From Comamonadaceae bacterium (lineage in GTDB: Bacteria; Pseudomonadota; Gammaproteobacteria; Burkholderiales; Burkholderiaceae_C): 17,028 bases of DNA. Of the stretch, positions 7,092 through 15,043 are shown piece after piece. The stretch is from assembly GCA_947469815.1 (NCBI GenBank), contig CANIRI010000016.1, positions 1 to 17,028 on the forward strand. The letters are read 5' to 3'. A program made the translations under genes and the position numbers. The notes beneath the pieces are model-generated. The model had not been told where the DNA came from, ran no database searches, and was given only the letters and a program-made list of their open reading frames with translations. How positions within the stretch are numbered: position 1 is the first letter of the stretch; the number at the start of each line of letters is the position of its first letter.

Positions 7092-7235
7092 TCAGGCCAT
7101 TTTGACGGCGATGAAAGCCAGCAAAAACATGAGGACCCCACCGACCACCGGCAAAACAATGGGCAAAACGGGAACTATCTCTTCTAAAGAGTCGGGTTCT
7201 TGGTGGTCGGCGGCGGGGGATGAATGCTCAGACAT
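7092..7235 (-). CDS. Predicted 47-residue single-span membrane protein
   Basis: A short open frame starting ATG at 7235 and ending TGA at 7092-7094. The product begins MSEHSSPAADHQEPDSLEEI, an acidic hydrophilic head of about 20 residues, followed by one hydrophobic segment (about 21-46) rich in V, L, I and G with a single lysine near the end. It lies just upstream of, and in the same reading frame as, the glutathione peroxidase, separated by the TGA and four codons. A plausible promoter lies at 7261-7290. I do not recognise the family. The clean head-plus-helix pattern, operon position and promoter argue that it is expressed. It might be a small membrane partner or assembly protein, but no function can be assigned. 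Confidence 0.55.
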   Translation of the reverse strand: MSEHSSPAADHQEPDSLEEIVPVLPIVLPVVGGVLMFLLAFIAVKMA

Positions 7236-7260
7236 GGTGGATTTCCGTAGAAGACTGGTG

Positions 7261-7290
7261 ATTTTTCGATTTTAACCGCCACCGTGTCAA
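7261..7290 (-). promoter_or_regulatory. Predicted sigma-70 promoter of the small membrane gene and peroxidase pair
   Basis: On the minus strand a perfect TTGACA (plus-strand 7285-7290) is followed after 18 bp by AAAAAT (7261-7266, four of six). Transcription would begin near 7254, leaving about 20 bases before the ATG at 7235. Confidence 0.5.
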
Positions 7291-7406
7291 CCGAATGCGG
7301 GGCTGGCGCGTGATGTACATGCGCGCACCACATGGATGCGTGCCAGTGTCGCAAACTGGGAGGCATCCCGCAGCGCCACAACAAAAGTATCCAAGAAAGT
7401 TGGTTT

Positions 7407-7688
7407 ATGCAAAAGCGTGTGATCGAGTTACCTGAAAAAGGCACTTACCAGTGGCGGCAGTTCAGCTATTGGTCGGATGAATACCGCCAAAGCCGCGCGG
7501 ACCACTCTGCCTATATCGCGCTGAATTTCGCCGGCGCACTCGATGTGTGCAAAAACAAGTTTCAAAGTTTGATGCGCCACCACCAGCAACATGCCTCAGA
7601 CGCCCGCCACCACCGCGCGATCCAGCGTTTGCAAAACACCCTGAGCGGCGCTGCAGTCGCCTTTGAGCGCAGTTTCCACGCACCCTGA
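7407..7688 (+). CDS. Hypothetical 93-residue protein
   Basis: An open frame from ATG 7407, preceded by the purine-rich AAGAAAG. The product is basic and soluble, with an aromatic cluster (TYQWRQFSYWSDEYR, about 14-28) and a His/Arg/Gln-rich helical second half containing RHHQQH and ARHHRAIQRLQ. There is no signal peptide or membrane segment. I recognise no family. Upstream in-frame codons, including an ATG at 7332, have no ribosome-binding site and look non-coding. It is transcribed toward recQ and its stop is 13 bases from the recQ stop. The 171-bp gap back to the divergent small membrane gene holds that gene's promoter and nothing else I can name with confidence. Confidence 0.55.
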   Translation: MQKRVIELPEKGTYQWRQFSYWSDEYRQSRADHSAYIALNFAGALDVCKNKFQSLMRHHQQHASDARHHRAIQRLQNTLSGAAVAFERSFHAP

Positions 7689-7701
7689 AGGCGGCGGCGG
7701 T

Positions 7702-9561
7702 TCAGCCGCTGGCGCGCACCACGCGCAATACCTCGCTGGCGTAAGCCTCCAGCTTTTTCACCCCCATCCCGCTGATACCCTGCAAGTCCTCGGTGGACTG
7801 CGGGGCCCGGTGCGCAATGCTGGCAAGGGTCGCGTCGTGAAAAATCACATACGCCGGCAGATTGTGTTCCCGCGCCACTTCGGCGCGCCAGGCCTTGAGG
7901 TCATTGAAGCGGGCCAACGCATCGTCGCTCAACGCAATCGGCGTCAGAGGCGTACCAGCAACCTTGCCTTTCTGCGAAGCAACAGCCCCCGTTGAACGGG
8001 CTGGTTTCGCAGCCGATTGGCGCAGCTGTACCAGCGTTTCGCCGCGCAACACCGCGCGCGATTGTTCGGTGAGCGCCAGGGTGTTGAAGGCATCGGCGTC
8101 CACCCGAACCGCGCCCATGGCCAGCAACTGGCGCAACACGCCGCGCAATTGCGCTTCGCTGAATGCGGCACCCAAGCCGAATGTGCTCAGGCTGCGGTGG
8201 CCGTGCTGCGTGATTTTGTCGGTGGCTTTGCCGCGCAATATGTCCATCAGGTGCCCGGCACCAAAGCGCATGCCGCTTTGGCGGTCGATGCGGTAAATCG
8301 TGGACAGCAGCATTTGCGCGGGTTTGCTGGCGTCCCACATGGCTGGGGGTTCCAGGCAGTTGTCGCAATTGCCGCAGGGCGCGCTGTTTTGCCCGAAATA
8401 GGCCAGCAGGCGCACGCGCCGGCAGTCGCTGGCTTCGGCCAATCCCAGCAGGGCGTCGAGCTTGCCACGCAGCACGGCTTTGAATTCATCGGCCGCCGGG
8501 CTCTCGTCGATCATGCGGCGCTGGTTGACGACGTCTTGCAGGCCGTAGCACATCCAGGCATCCGCGGCCAGACCGTCGCGCCCGGCGCGCCCGGTTTCCT
8601 GGTAATAGCCTTCGATGTTCTTGGGCATGTCCAGGTGCGCAACAAAACGAACATCGGGCTTGTCAATGCCCATACCAAATGCGATGGTGGCCACCATCAC
8701 GATTCCGTCTTCACGCAAAAAACGGTTCTGGTTGTGCTGGCGCACCTGTGCGTCCAGGCCTGCGTGGTAGGGCAGCGCGCGGATGCCGGCTTGCGCCAGC
8801 ACCTCGGCAATGTTCTCGACTTTTTTGCGCGATTGGCAATACACCACGCCCGCCTCTTGCGGATGCTCGCGTTCAATAAAACGCAGCAGTTGCGTGGTGC
8901 TGTCGCTCTTCTCAACGATGCGGTAACGGATGTTGGGCCGATCGAAACTGCTGATGAAGGTACGCGCTTCTTCGAGCTGCAAGCGCTCGACGATGTCGGC
9001 GCGGGTGATGGCGTCGGCGGTGGCAGTGAGCGCAATGCGGGGCACGCTGGCAAAGCGTTCGTGCAAAACCGTCAGCGCCCGGTATTCCGGCCGAAAGTCA
9101 TGGCCCCATTGGCTCACGCAATGGACTTCATCAATGGCAAACAAACTCAGCAGCCCGCGCTCATGCAGTGAATCGAGCAGCGCTAAAAATCGCGGCGTGG
9201 TGACGCGTTCGGGCGCGGCGTAGAGCAGGGCAATCTCACCACGCAACAGGCGCTGCTCGATGGTGTGTGCCTCATCGCCGGTTTGTGTGGAATTCAAGAA
9301 TTCAGCATCCACGCCCGCTTCATGCAGCGCACCGACCTGGTCGTGCATCAGTGCAATCAATGGCGATATCACCACCGCAGCGCCGCGCCCGGCGCGGTGG
9401 CTGGCGATCGCGGGGAGCTGGTAACACAGGCTTTTACCGCCGCCGGTGGGCATCAATACCAGCGCGTCACCACCCGCGCTCACGTGTTCGATGATTGCCT
9501 GCTGCGGACCGCGAAACTGGGAGTAGCCGAAGACTTCGGAGAGTATGGAGAGATGGGACAC
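7702..9561 (-). CDS. recQ: RecQ-family ATP-dependent DNA helicase
   Basis: A 619-residue 3'-5' helicase of the RecQ family, acting on forks, D-loops and recombination intermediates. In order it has a RecQ-type N-terminal motif FRGPQQ (16-21), Walker A MPTGGGKS with K43, a DExH box reading DEVH at 144-147 and the adjoining aromatic loop SQWGHDFRPEY. It then shows the second RecA-like domain with GIDKPDVRFV and QETGRAGRDG. A zinc-binding RQC region ends in PCGNCDNC near residues 395-404, and a C-terminal HRDC domain covers about the last 70 residues. A basic Ala/Ser/Lys-rich linker precedes the HRDC domain. The start codon is GTG at 9561, without a clear ribosome-binding site. The gene lies 58 bases downstream of comM on the same strand and may be read from it. 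Length and domain order are close to E. coli RecQ. Confidence 0.95.
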   Translation of the reverse strand: MSHLSILSEVFGYSQFRGPQQAIIEHVSAGGDALVLMPTGGGKSLCYQLPAIASHRAGRGAAVVISPLIALMHDQVGALHEAGVDAEFLNSTQTGDEAHTIEQRLLRGEIALLYAAPERVTTPRFLALLDSLHERGLLSLFAIDEVHCVSQWGHDFRPEYRALTVLHERFASVPRIALTATADAITRADIVERLQLEEARTFISSFDRPNIRYRIVEKSDSTTQLLRFIEREHPQEAGVVYCQSRKKVENIAEVLAQAGIRALPYHAGLDAQVRQHNQNRFLREDGIVMVATIAFGMGIDKPDVRFVAHLDMPKNIEGYYQETGRAGRDGLAADAWMCYGLQDVVNQRRMIDESPAADEFKAVLRGKLDALLGLAEASDCRRVRLLAYFGQNSAPCGNCDNCLEPPAMWDASKPAQMLLSTIYRIDRQSGMRFGAGHLMDILRGKATDKITQHGHRSLSTFGLGAAFSEAQLRGVLRQLLAMGAVRVDADAFNTLALTEQSRAVLRGETLVQLRQSAAKPARSTGAVASQKGKVAGTPLTPIALSDDALARFNDLKAWRAEVAREHNLPAYVIFHDATLASIAHRAPQSTEDLQGISGMGVKKLEAYASEVLRVVRASG

Positions 9562-9619
9562 AAATGCGCGCAGCGGGTGGGTCGCGAGTGTAGCCCTCTC
9601 AATTACGGCCGGTCGCCGG

Positions 9620-11155
9620 TCACGCTGTTTTCAAAGCGCGCCGGTACTGCATGGCCTCGGCCACATGGCCGATCTGTGTGCTGTCGCTGCCCGCCAGGTC
9701 GGCGATGGTGCGCGCAATCTTCAGCGTGCGGTGTGTGGCGCGTGCCGACCAGGCCAGCTGCGTTGCGGCGGACTGCAAGAATTTGGAAGCCGTTGCCTCC
9801 AGCTGGCCAAAGGTATCCATGTCTTGACCGGCCAGCGCCTGGTTGGGTTTGCCTTGTCGCCGTGTTGCGCGGGCGTGTGCGGCGATACAGCGGCTGCGGA
9901 TCTCGGCGCTGGATTCGCCGGGCGATGCCTGCAGTAGCTCCTGCGGAGCCAGCGCTGGCACTTCCACATGCAGGTCGATGCGGTCCATGAGCGGGCCGCT
10001 GAGTTTGCTCTGGTAACGGTGCACCTGATCCGGTGTGCAGCGGCAGGACCGCAGCGCGCTGCCCAGGTAACCGCAGGGGCAGGGGTTCATGGCAGCGACC
10101 AATTGAAACCGCGCGGGGAACTCGGCCCGCCGCGCCGCCCGGGCGATGGTGATGGTGCCGCTCTCCAGCGGTTCGCGCAGCGCCTCCAGTGCGCTGCGGG
10201 CGAATTCGGGGAACTCGTCCAGGAACAGCACGCCGTTGTGGGCCATCGAAATCTCGCCCGGCCGTGGCGGTGAGCCACCGCCGACCAGGGCCACGGCGCT
10301 GGCGGAGTGGTGCGGGCTGCAGGTGGGTCGCTGGCCCCAGCGCTCCAGGGAAAAACGCCCGCTCAGGCTGCTGATGGCCGCGCTCTCCAGCGCCTGCTCG
10401 GTGCTCATGTCGGGCAGCAGCCCCGCAAAGCGCTGCGCCAGCATGGACTTGCCCGCCCCCGGCGAGCCGACCAACAGCAGGCTGTGGCCGCCCGCCGCCG
10501 CAATTTCCAAGGCGCGCTTGGCACCGGTTTGGCCTTTGACGTCGGCCAGGTCGGGCCCGCCCGCCGCAAGCGCTGGGGCGCTGGTGTGCAGCCGGGTCCA
10601 GCCCTCGTCGCTATCGGGCGGGCTCTCCTGGTTTGCGCTAGGCAGAAACTGGCGCACCACATCCAGCAGGTGCGCGGCGCGGTACACGCGTGAACCCGGT
10701 ACCAGCGCGGCTTCCTCCGCGCTGGCCGGTGGCAACACCAAAGCGCTGTGCACCCCGGCGGTGTGCAATGCCAGACTCATAGCCAAAGCGCCGCGCACCG
10801 GGCGCAGCGCGCCGCTCAAGGACAGTTCGCCGGCGAACTCATATGCCGCCAGACCCGCCCCGTCGATCTGGCCGCTTGCCGCCAGAATGCCCAGCGCGAT
10901 CGGTAAATCGAGCCGGCCGGAGTCTTTGGGCAAATCCGCCGGTGCCAGATTGACCGTGATGCGTTTGTTATGCGGAAACTCCAGCCCGGCGTTTTGAATG
11001 GCGCAGCGCACCCGCTCACGCGCCTCTTTCACCTCCACATCGGCCAGACCCACCAGCGTAAAACTGGGCAGACCGTTGGCCATATGGACCTCCACGGTGA
11101 CTTTGACTGCCTCCAAGCCCAGCAGGGCGCGCCCTTGAACCCACGATAAAGCCAT
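9620..11155 (-). CDS. comM: ComM/YifB-family AAA+ ATPase (Mg-chelatase-like)
   Basis: A 511-residue protein of the YifB/ComM family. In Vibrio and Haemophilus, ComM is a hexameric helicase that promotes branch migration during natural transformation. The N-terminal ChlI-like domain has VEVHMANGLPSFTLVGLADVEV and the NLAPADLPKDSGRLDLPIAL stretch. The central AAA+ core has Walker A GSPGAGKS with K236 and Walker B VLFLDEF with D313-E314. Further on are the cysteine-rich NPCPCGYLG and CRC motifs, RYQSKLSGPLMDRIDLH, and a C-terminal helical domain. ATG 11155 is chosen because GGGGGAT precedes it and family members start near MALSWVQGRALLG. A frame opening at 11212 would add 19 unlike residues and cover regulatory DNA. 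A degenerate NtrC-like site overlaps the ribosome-binding site. Confidence 0.92.
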   Translation of the reverse strand: MALSWVQGRALLGLEAVKVTVEVHMANGLPSFTLVGLADVEVKEARERVRCAIQNAGLEFPHNKRITVNLAPADLPKDSGRLDLPIALGILAASGQIDGAGLAAYEFAGELSLSGALRPVRGALAMSLALHTAGVHSALVLPPASAEEAALVPGSRVYRAAHLLDVVRQFLPSANQESPPDSDEGWTRLHTSAPALAAGGPDLADVKGQTGAKRALEIAAAGGHSLLLVGSPGAGKSMLAQRFAGLLPDMSTEQALESAAISSLSGRFSLERWGQRPTCSPHHSASAVALVGGGSPPRPGEISMAHNGVLFLDEFPEFARSALEALREPLESGTITIARAARRAEFPARFQLVAAMNPCPCGYLGSALRSCRCTPDQVHRYQSKLSGPLMDRIDLHVEVPALAPQELLQASPGESSAEIRSRCIAAHARATRRQGKPNQALAGQDMDTFGQLEATASKFLQSAATQLAWSARATHRTLKIARTIADLAGSDSTQIGHVAEAMQYRRALKTA

Positions 11156-11157
11156 AA

Positions 11158-11757
<600 letters not shown>

Positions 11758-11796
11758 ACGCCCGGCCACGACCTATTAAAAATCGAAGGAAACACC

Positions 11797-13311
11797 ATGA
11801 AAAAACTGCTTTTAACTTTTGCGATGGCCATGGGGCTGTTCGCAGTCGCGCCCATGGCGCCGGCGTTTGCCGAAGATGCTGCACCCGCGGCGGCAGCCCC
11901 GGCACCTGCGGCAGCGGATGCCGCCCCCGCTGCCGCACCGGCAGCAGCCGAAGCCGCGGCCCCTGCTGCTGCACCCGTTCCCAACAAGGGCGATACCACC
12001 TGGATGATGGTTTCCACCTTGCTGGTGATCATGATGGCCGTCCCCGGCCTGGCCCTGTTTTACGGCGGCCTGGTGCGCAGCAAGAACATGCTGTCCATCC
12101 TGATGCAGGTGATGGTCACCTTCTCGCTCATTACGGTCTTGTGGTTTATCTATGGCTACAGCCTCGCCTTCACGGAGGGGAACGCCTTTTTCGGCGGTTT
12201 TGATCGCCTGTTCATGAAAGGTGTTTGGGACAACGCGGCGGGTACTTTCGCCAACGCGGCCACATTCAGCAAAGGTGTCTACATCCCTGAGATCATTTTT
12301 GCCGCATTCCAGGCCAGCTTCGCTGCCATTACCTGCACGCTGATCGTGGGCTCGTTTGCGGAGCGCATGAAATTCTCTGCAGTCCTGCTCTTCTGTGTGC
12401 TCTGGTTCACTTTCAGCTACGCCCCGATTGCACACATGGTGTGGTTCTGGATGGGCCCTGACGCCTACACCGGGGCCGATGTGGTGGATGCGATGAACGG
12501 CAAAGCCGGTTACCTCTGGCAAATGGGCGCGCTGGACTTTGCCGGCGGCACCGTGGTGCATATCAACGCGGCGGTCGCCGGTCTGGTGGGCGCGTTCATG
12601 GTCGGCAAGCGCATTGGCTACGGCAAAGAAGCCATGGCCCCGCACAACCTGACCTTGACCATGGTGGGCGCATCCTTGCTGTGGGTGGGCTGGTTTGGAT
12701 TCAACGCCGGCTCGGCGCTGGAGGCCAATGGCTTTGCCGCACTGGCGTTCGTCAATACCTTCTTGGCAACCGCCGCTGCCGTCATTGCCTGGTGCATCGG
12801 TGAAGCGTTGATGCGCGGCAAAGCCTCCATGCTGGGCGCTGCGTCCGGCGCGGTCGCCGGCTTGGTGGCGATCACCCCGGCCTGCGGCAACGTGGGTATA
12901 GGCGGCGCCTTGGTGATTGGCTTGCTGTCGGGCTTTGCTGGTTTGTGGGGCGTGAATGGCCTGAAGAAAATGCTGGGCGCAGACGACAGCTTGGACGTCT
13001 TCGGCGTGCACGGCGTCTGCGGCATTTTGGGTGCGATCCTGACCGGTGTATTCAACTCGCCTAATCTGGGCGGCCCCAGCGCCGTCGCAGACTGGACCAC
13101 CGTCACCATGATTGCGCCGGACGCCTACAACATCGGCGCCCAGGTCTGGACCCAGACCAAGGCGGTGCTGATTACCGTCGTGTGGTCGGGCGTGGTCTCG
13201 CTGGTCGCCTACAAAATTGTGGATATGACCATCGGCTTGCGCGTCAACGAAGAAGACGAGCGCGAAGGCCTGGACATCACTGCGCACGGCGAAACCGCGT
13301 ACAGCCGCTGA
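11797..13311 (+). CDS. amtB: Ammonium transporter AmtB with signal peptide and Ala/Pro-rich extension
   Basis: A 504-residue Amt/Mep/Rh channel. Residues 1-25 form a signal peptide ending AFA, consistent with the cleaved leader of proteobacterial AmtB. Residues 26-62 are an unusual Ala/Pro-rich spacer, after which the eleven-helix core begins near TTWMMVSTLL. Channel residues are visible: twin histidines H255 (GGTVVHINAA) and H405 (FGVHGVCGILG), spaced by 150 residues as in E. coli (168/318), and D247 eight residues before the first histidine. AAFQASFAAIT carries the outer phenylalanine gate region. The cytoplasmic tail LRVNEEDEREGLDITAHGETAY is the classic GlnK-responsive C-terminus. It lies 39 bases after glnK with GAAGGAA before the ATG and is followed by a terminator. 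AmtB takes up ammonium/ammonia at low external concentration. Confidence 0.96.
   Translation: MKKLLLTFAMAMGLFAVAPMAPAFAEDAAPAAAAPAPAAADAAPAAAPAAAEAAAPAAAPVPNKGDTTWMMVSTLLVIMMAVPGLALFYGGLVRSKNMLSILMQVMVTFSLITVLWFIYGYSLAFTEGNAFFGGFDRLFMKGVWDNAAGTFANAATFSKGVYIPEIIFAAFQASFAAITCTLIVGSFAERMKFSAVLLFCVLWFTFSYAPIAHMVWFWMGPDAYTGADVVDAMNGKAGYLWQMGALDFAGGTVVHINAAVAGLVGAFMVGKRIGYGKEAMAPHNLTLTMVGASLLWVGWFGFNAGSALEANGFAALAFVNTFLATAAAVIAWCIGEALMRGKASMLGAASGAVAGLVAITPACGNVGIGGALVIGLLSGFAGLWGVNGLKKMLGADDSLDVFGVHGVCGILGAILTGVFNSPNLGGPSAVADWTTVTMIAPDAYNIGAQVWTQTKAVLITVVWSGVVSLVAYKIVDMTIGLRVNEEDEREGLDITAHGETAYSR
11872..11982 (+). repeat. Low-complexity Ala/Pro codon tract in amtB
   Basis: Thirty-seven codons, almost all GCN and CCN with a few acidic ones, form irregular AAAP-type units between the signal peptide and the first channel helix. 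The codons are mixed, so this is a protein-level repeat rather than a simple DNA microsatellite. Confidence 0.75.
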
Positions 13312-13343
13312 TCGCACAGCCGGGGCCTTGTGCCCCTACCAGC

Positions 13344-13378
13344 AAACCCGTTGGGGCGCAAGCCGCAACGGGTTTTTT
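13344..13378 (+). terminator. Rho-independent terminator after amtB
   Basis: The arms AAACCCGTTG (13344-13353) and CAACGGGTTT (13366-13375) pair perfectly over 10 bp around a 12-base loop. The T run 13373-13378 completes the signal. It sits 33 bases after the amtB stop and closes the glnK-amtB unit. Confidence 0.85.
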
Positions 13379-13423
13379 GCTGCGCCGGTGCACAATGGCT
13401 GCATCCTTTTTCCCGAGCCCCGC

Positions 13424-14362
13424 ATGACCGCAGTACCCGACCTGATACAGCCCGCCTGGGAGCGACTGGACCCGCATACCTGCCAGCTTGGCGAGTCGCC
13501 GTTTTGGCATCCGCAGGACCAGAGCCTGTACTGGGTCGATATTTCAGGCAAGCAGTTGCTGCGCATGCACGCGGACGTCTTACAGACCTGGGATATGCCC
13601 TCAGAGCCCGGTTGTATTGCGCCGGCGCGCAGCGGCGGTCTGGTGATCGCCCTGCGCCACGGCATCTTCCGGGCACGCCAGTGGGGTGGCGCGTTGACGC
13701 AGATCGCCACGATTGCGTATGACACCGCCACGGTGCGCGCCAACGACGGCAAGTGCGATGCGCTGGGGCGCTTTTGGGTTGGCACAGTGGACGAGACCAA
13801 AACCCAGCATGCCGCAGCGCTCTACACCGTGGATGCGCGCGATGCGAGCGCGGCCCCGCACATCACGCACCAGTTCGGCGGCGCGCTGACTGGCAACGGA
13901 ATGGGCTTCAGCCCCGACAACACCGTGGCGTACTGGGCGGATACGCCGCAGCACCGTGTTTACGCGTGGGACTTTGATCTGCCAATCAACACCTTGCGCG
14001 ACATCCGTAACTTCGCGCAATTCGAAGCCAAGCCCGCCGGATGGCAATTCAGCGACAGCAGCTATGGCGGCCGACCGGACGGTGCGGCAGTGGATGTCCA
14101 AGGCAATTACTGGGTCGCCATGTACGAAGGTGCGCGCCTGTGCCAGTTTGCGCCGGACGGGCGCTTGCTCGCGCAGTACGCCGCACCGTCGCAGTGCCCC
14201 ACCATGCCCTGCTTCGGCGGCGCGGATTTGCAGACTTTGTATGTGACGACCGTGCGCCACGGCCGCTCGGAAGCCGAACTGGCGCGCTACCCTGACTCCG
14301 GTTGTGTGTTCGCCATGCGCGCACCGCTGCCTGGGTTACCCGCCCATTCATTCGCCGACTGA
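13424..14362 (+). CDS. SMP-30/gluconolactonase/LRE family protein
   Basis: A 312-residue six-bladed beta-propeller of the SMP-30 (regucalcin/gluconolactonase) family, which hydrolyses sugar lactones using one divalent metal. The expected ligands are E24 (GESPFWHP), N158 (TGNGMGFSPDN) and D219 (GGRPDGAAVD), with the substrate-side N108 in RANDGKCD. There is no signal peptide, so it is cytoplasmic. The ATG at 13424 is chosen because it precedes the conserved ESPFWHP by the usual distance and avoids the amtB terminator. The ribosome-binding site is poor. No sugar transport or dehydrogenase gene is next to it, so the substrate is unknown. The last 15 bases overlap the end of the opposite-strand mocA-like gene. 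Confidence 0.87.
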   Translation: MTAVPDLIQPAWERLDPHTCQLGESPFWHPQDQSLYWVDISGKQLLRMHADVLQTWDMPSEPGCIAPARSGGLVIALRHGIFRARQWGGALTQIATIAYDTATVRANDGKCDALGRFWVGTVDETKTQHAAALYTVDARDASAAPHITHQFGGALTGNGMGFSPDNTVAYWADTPQHRVYAWDFDLPINTLRDIRNFAQFEAKPAGWQFSDSSYGGRPDGAAVDVQGNYWVAMYEGARLCQFAPDGRLLAQYAAPSQCPTMPCFGGADLQTLYVTTVRHGRSEAELARYPDSGCVFAMRAPLPGLPAHSFAD

Positions 14363-14935
14363 TTTACCGGCTTGCATCTGCAGCGCCAGCGCGTGGGCTG
14401 CGCGCAGCGCGTCGGGCGTGTCCACGTCGGTGATGCAACCCACATCTTCCAGCGCCAGCAAGCCCACCCCGCCCCGCTGCTTCCATGCAGCCACCACCGC
14501 AGCTGCCCCACCGTCACCGTGCAAGGCCAGTAATGCGTCGCGCGTCTGCGGCCCAAACCCCACCGGGTGGCCGCGCTGCCCCGCGCAAAGCGGAACGACT
14601 ACCGTGTGGTCGTGCAGCGCTTTTGCCACGGCCAACAGGCTGCTGGCCTGAACCAAGGGCAAATCGGCCGGGAGGATTAACCATCCCGCCGCACCGGTTG
14701 TGGCCGCAACGCCGCAGGCAATGCTGTCGCCCATGCCGGGGCTGTTGATGTGCGCGGTGTGCGCCGCTTCCACCACGTGCCAGGGCAGGCCGCTGTCGCG
14801 CGCCGCCTGTGTCACCCAGTCTCGCACCCGCCGCCCCAGCAGCATTTCTTGCAGCTTGTCGGTGCCACCTGCGGCGCGAAAACGTTCGCCACGACCGGCG
14901 GCCAGAATCAAGACGGTGGGCAGTTGTGCGGCCAT
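14348..14935 (-). CDS. MocA-like molybdenum cofactor cytidylyltransferase (MobA-like NTP transferase)
   Basis: A 195-residue Rossmann-like nucleotidyltransferase. Motifs are the N-terminal LILAAGRGERF (9-19) for nucleotide binding, DKL in place of the family's conserved KL/KPL, PGMGDSIACGV (66-75), LILPADLP with the metal-binding D91, GQRGHPVGF and a terminal DVDTPDAL. These fit MocA, which joins CTP to molybdopterin for the xanthine dehydrogenase-type cofactor, better than MobA, which makes the MGD cofactor needed by SoeA. The start is ATG 14935, with ATG 14944 equally possible. Longer frames up to 15037 enter the intergenic region. It is divergent from glcE across 108 bp in which I see no convincing promoter. 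Aerobic CO dehydrogenase or xanthine dehydrogenase genes, the usual partners, are not in the window, so the exact substrate is uncertain. Confidence 0.75.
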   Translation of the reverse strand: MAAQLPTVLILAAGRGERFRAAGGTDKLQEMLLGRRVRDWVTQAARDSGLPWHVVEAAHTAHINSPGMGDSIACGVAATTGAAGWLILPADLPLVQASSLLAVAKALHDHTVVVPLCAGQRGHPVGFGPQTRDALLALHGDGGAAAVVAAWKQRGGVGLLALEDVGCITDVDTPDALRAAHALALQMQAGKSVGE

Positions 14936-15043
14936 TCCAAGCATTATGTGGCTGCAGAAGTGCCAAGAATTCCGATACCGCGCGTTCAAAAAATTCACGC
15001 CCGTCAAGGACTTGGCGCGCTTTACAAGCCCTACCATTGCCCC

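Noticed and set aside
7092..7094. TGA before the glutathione peroxidase as a selenocysteine codon
   Set aside because: The catalytic position is a normal cysteine (C76), the TGA lies before the signal peptide, and no SECIS-like hairpin is evident.
7306..7326. Imperfect palindrome around ATGTACAT flanked by GCGCG and CGCGC
   Set aside because: The arms are offset by one base and it matches no operator I know. It could be chance in GC-rich DNA.
8017..9171. A 384-codon open frame opposite recQ
   Set aside because: It is a shadow of recQ codon bias and has no recognisable motif.
11812..13317. A 501-codon antisense open frame opposite amtB
   Set aside because: It has low-complexity His/Gln/Gly-rich composition with no domain, which is the usual mirror of a GC-rich gene with strong third-position bias. 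amtB on the other strand is certain.
14750..15043. Longer start for the glcE frame
   Set aside because: It would run antisense through mocA, and the added residues resemble no GlcE N-terminus.
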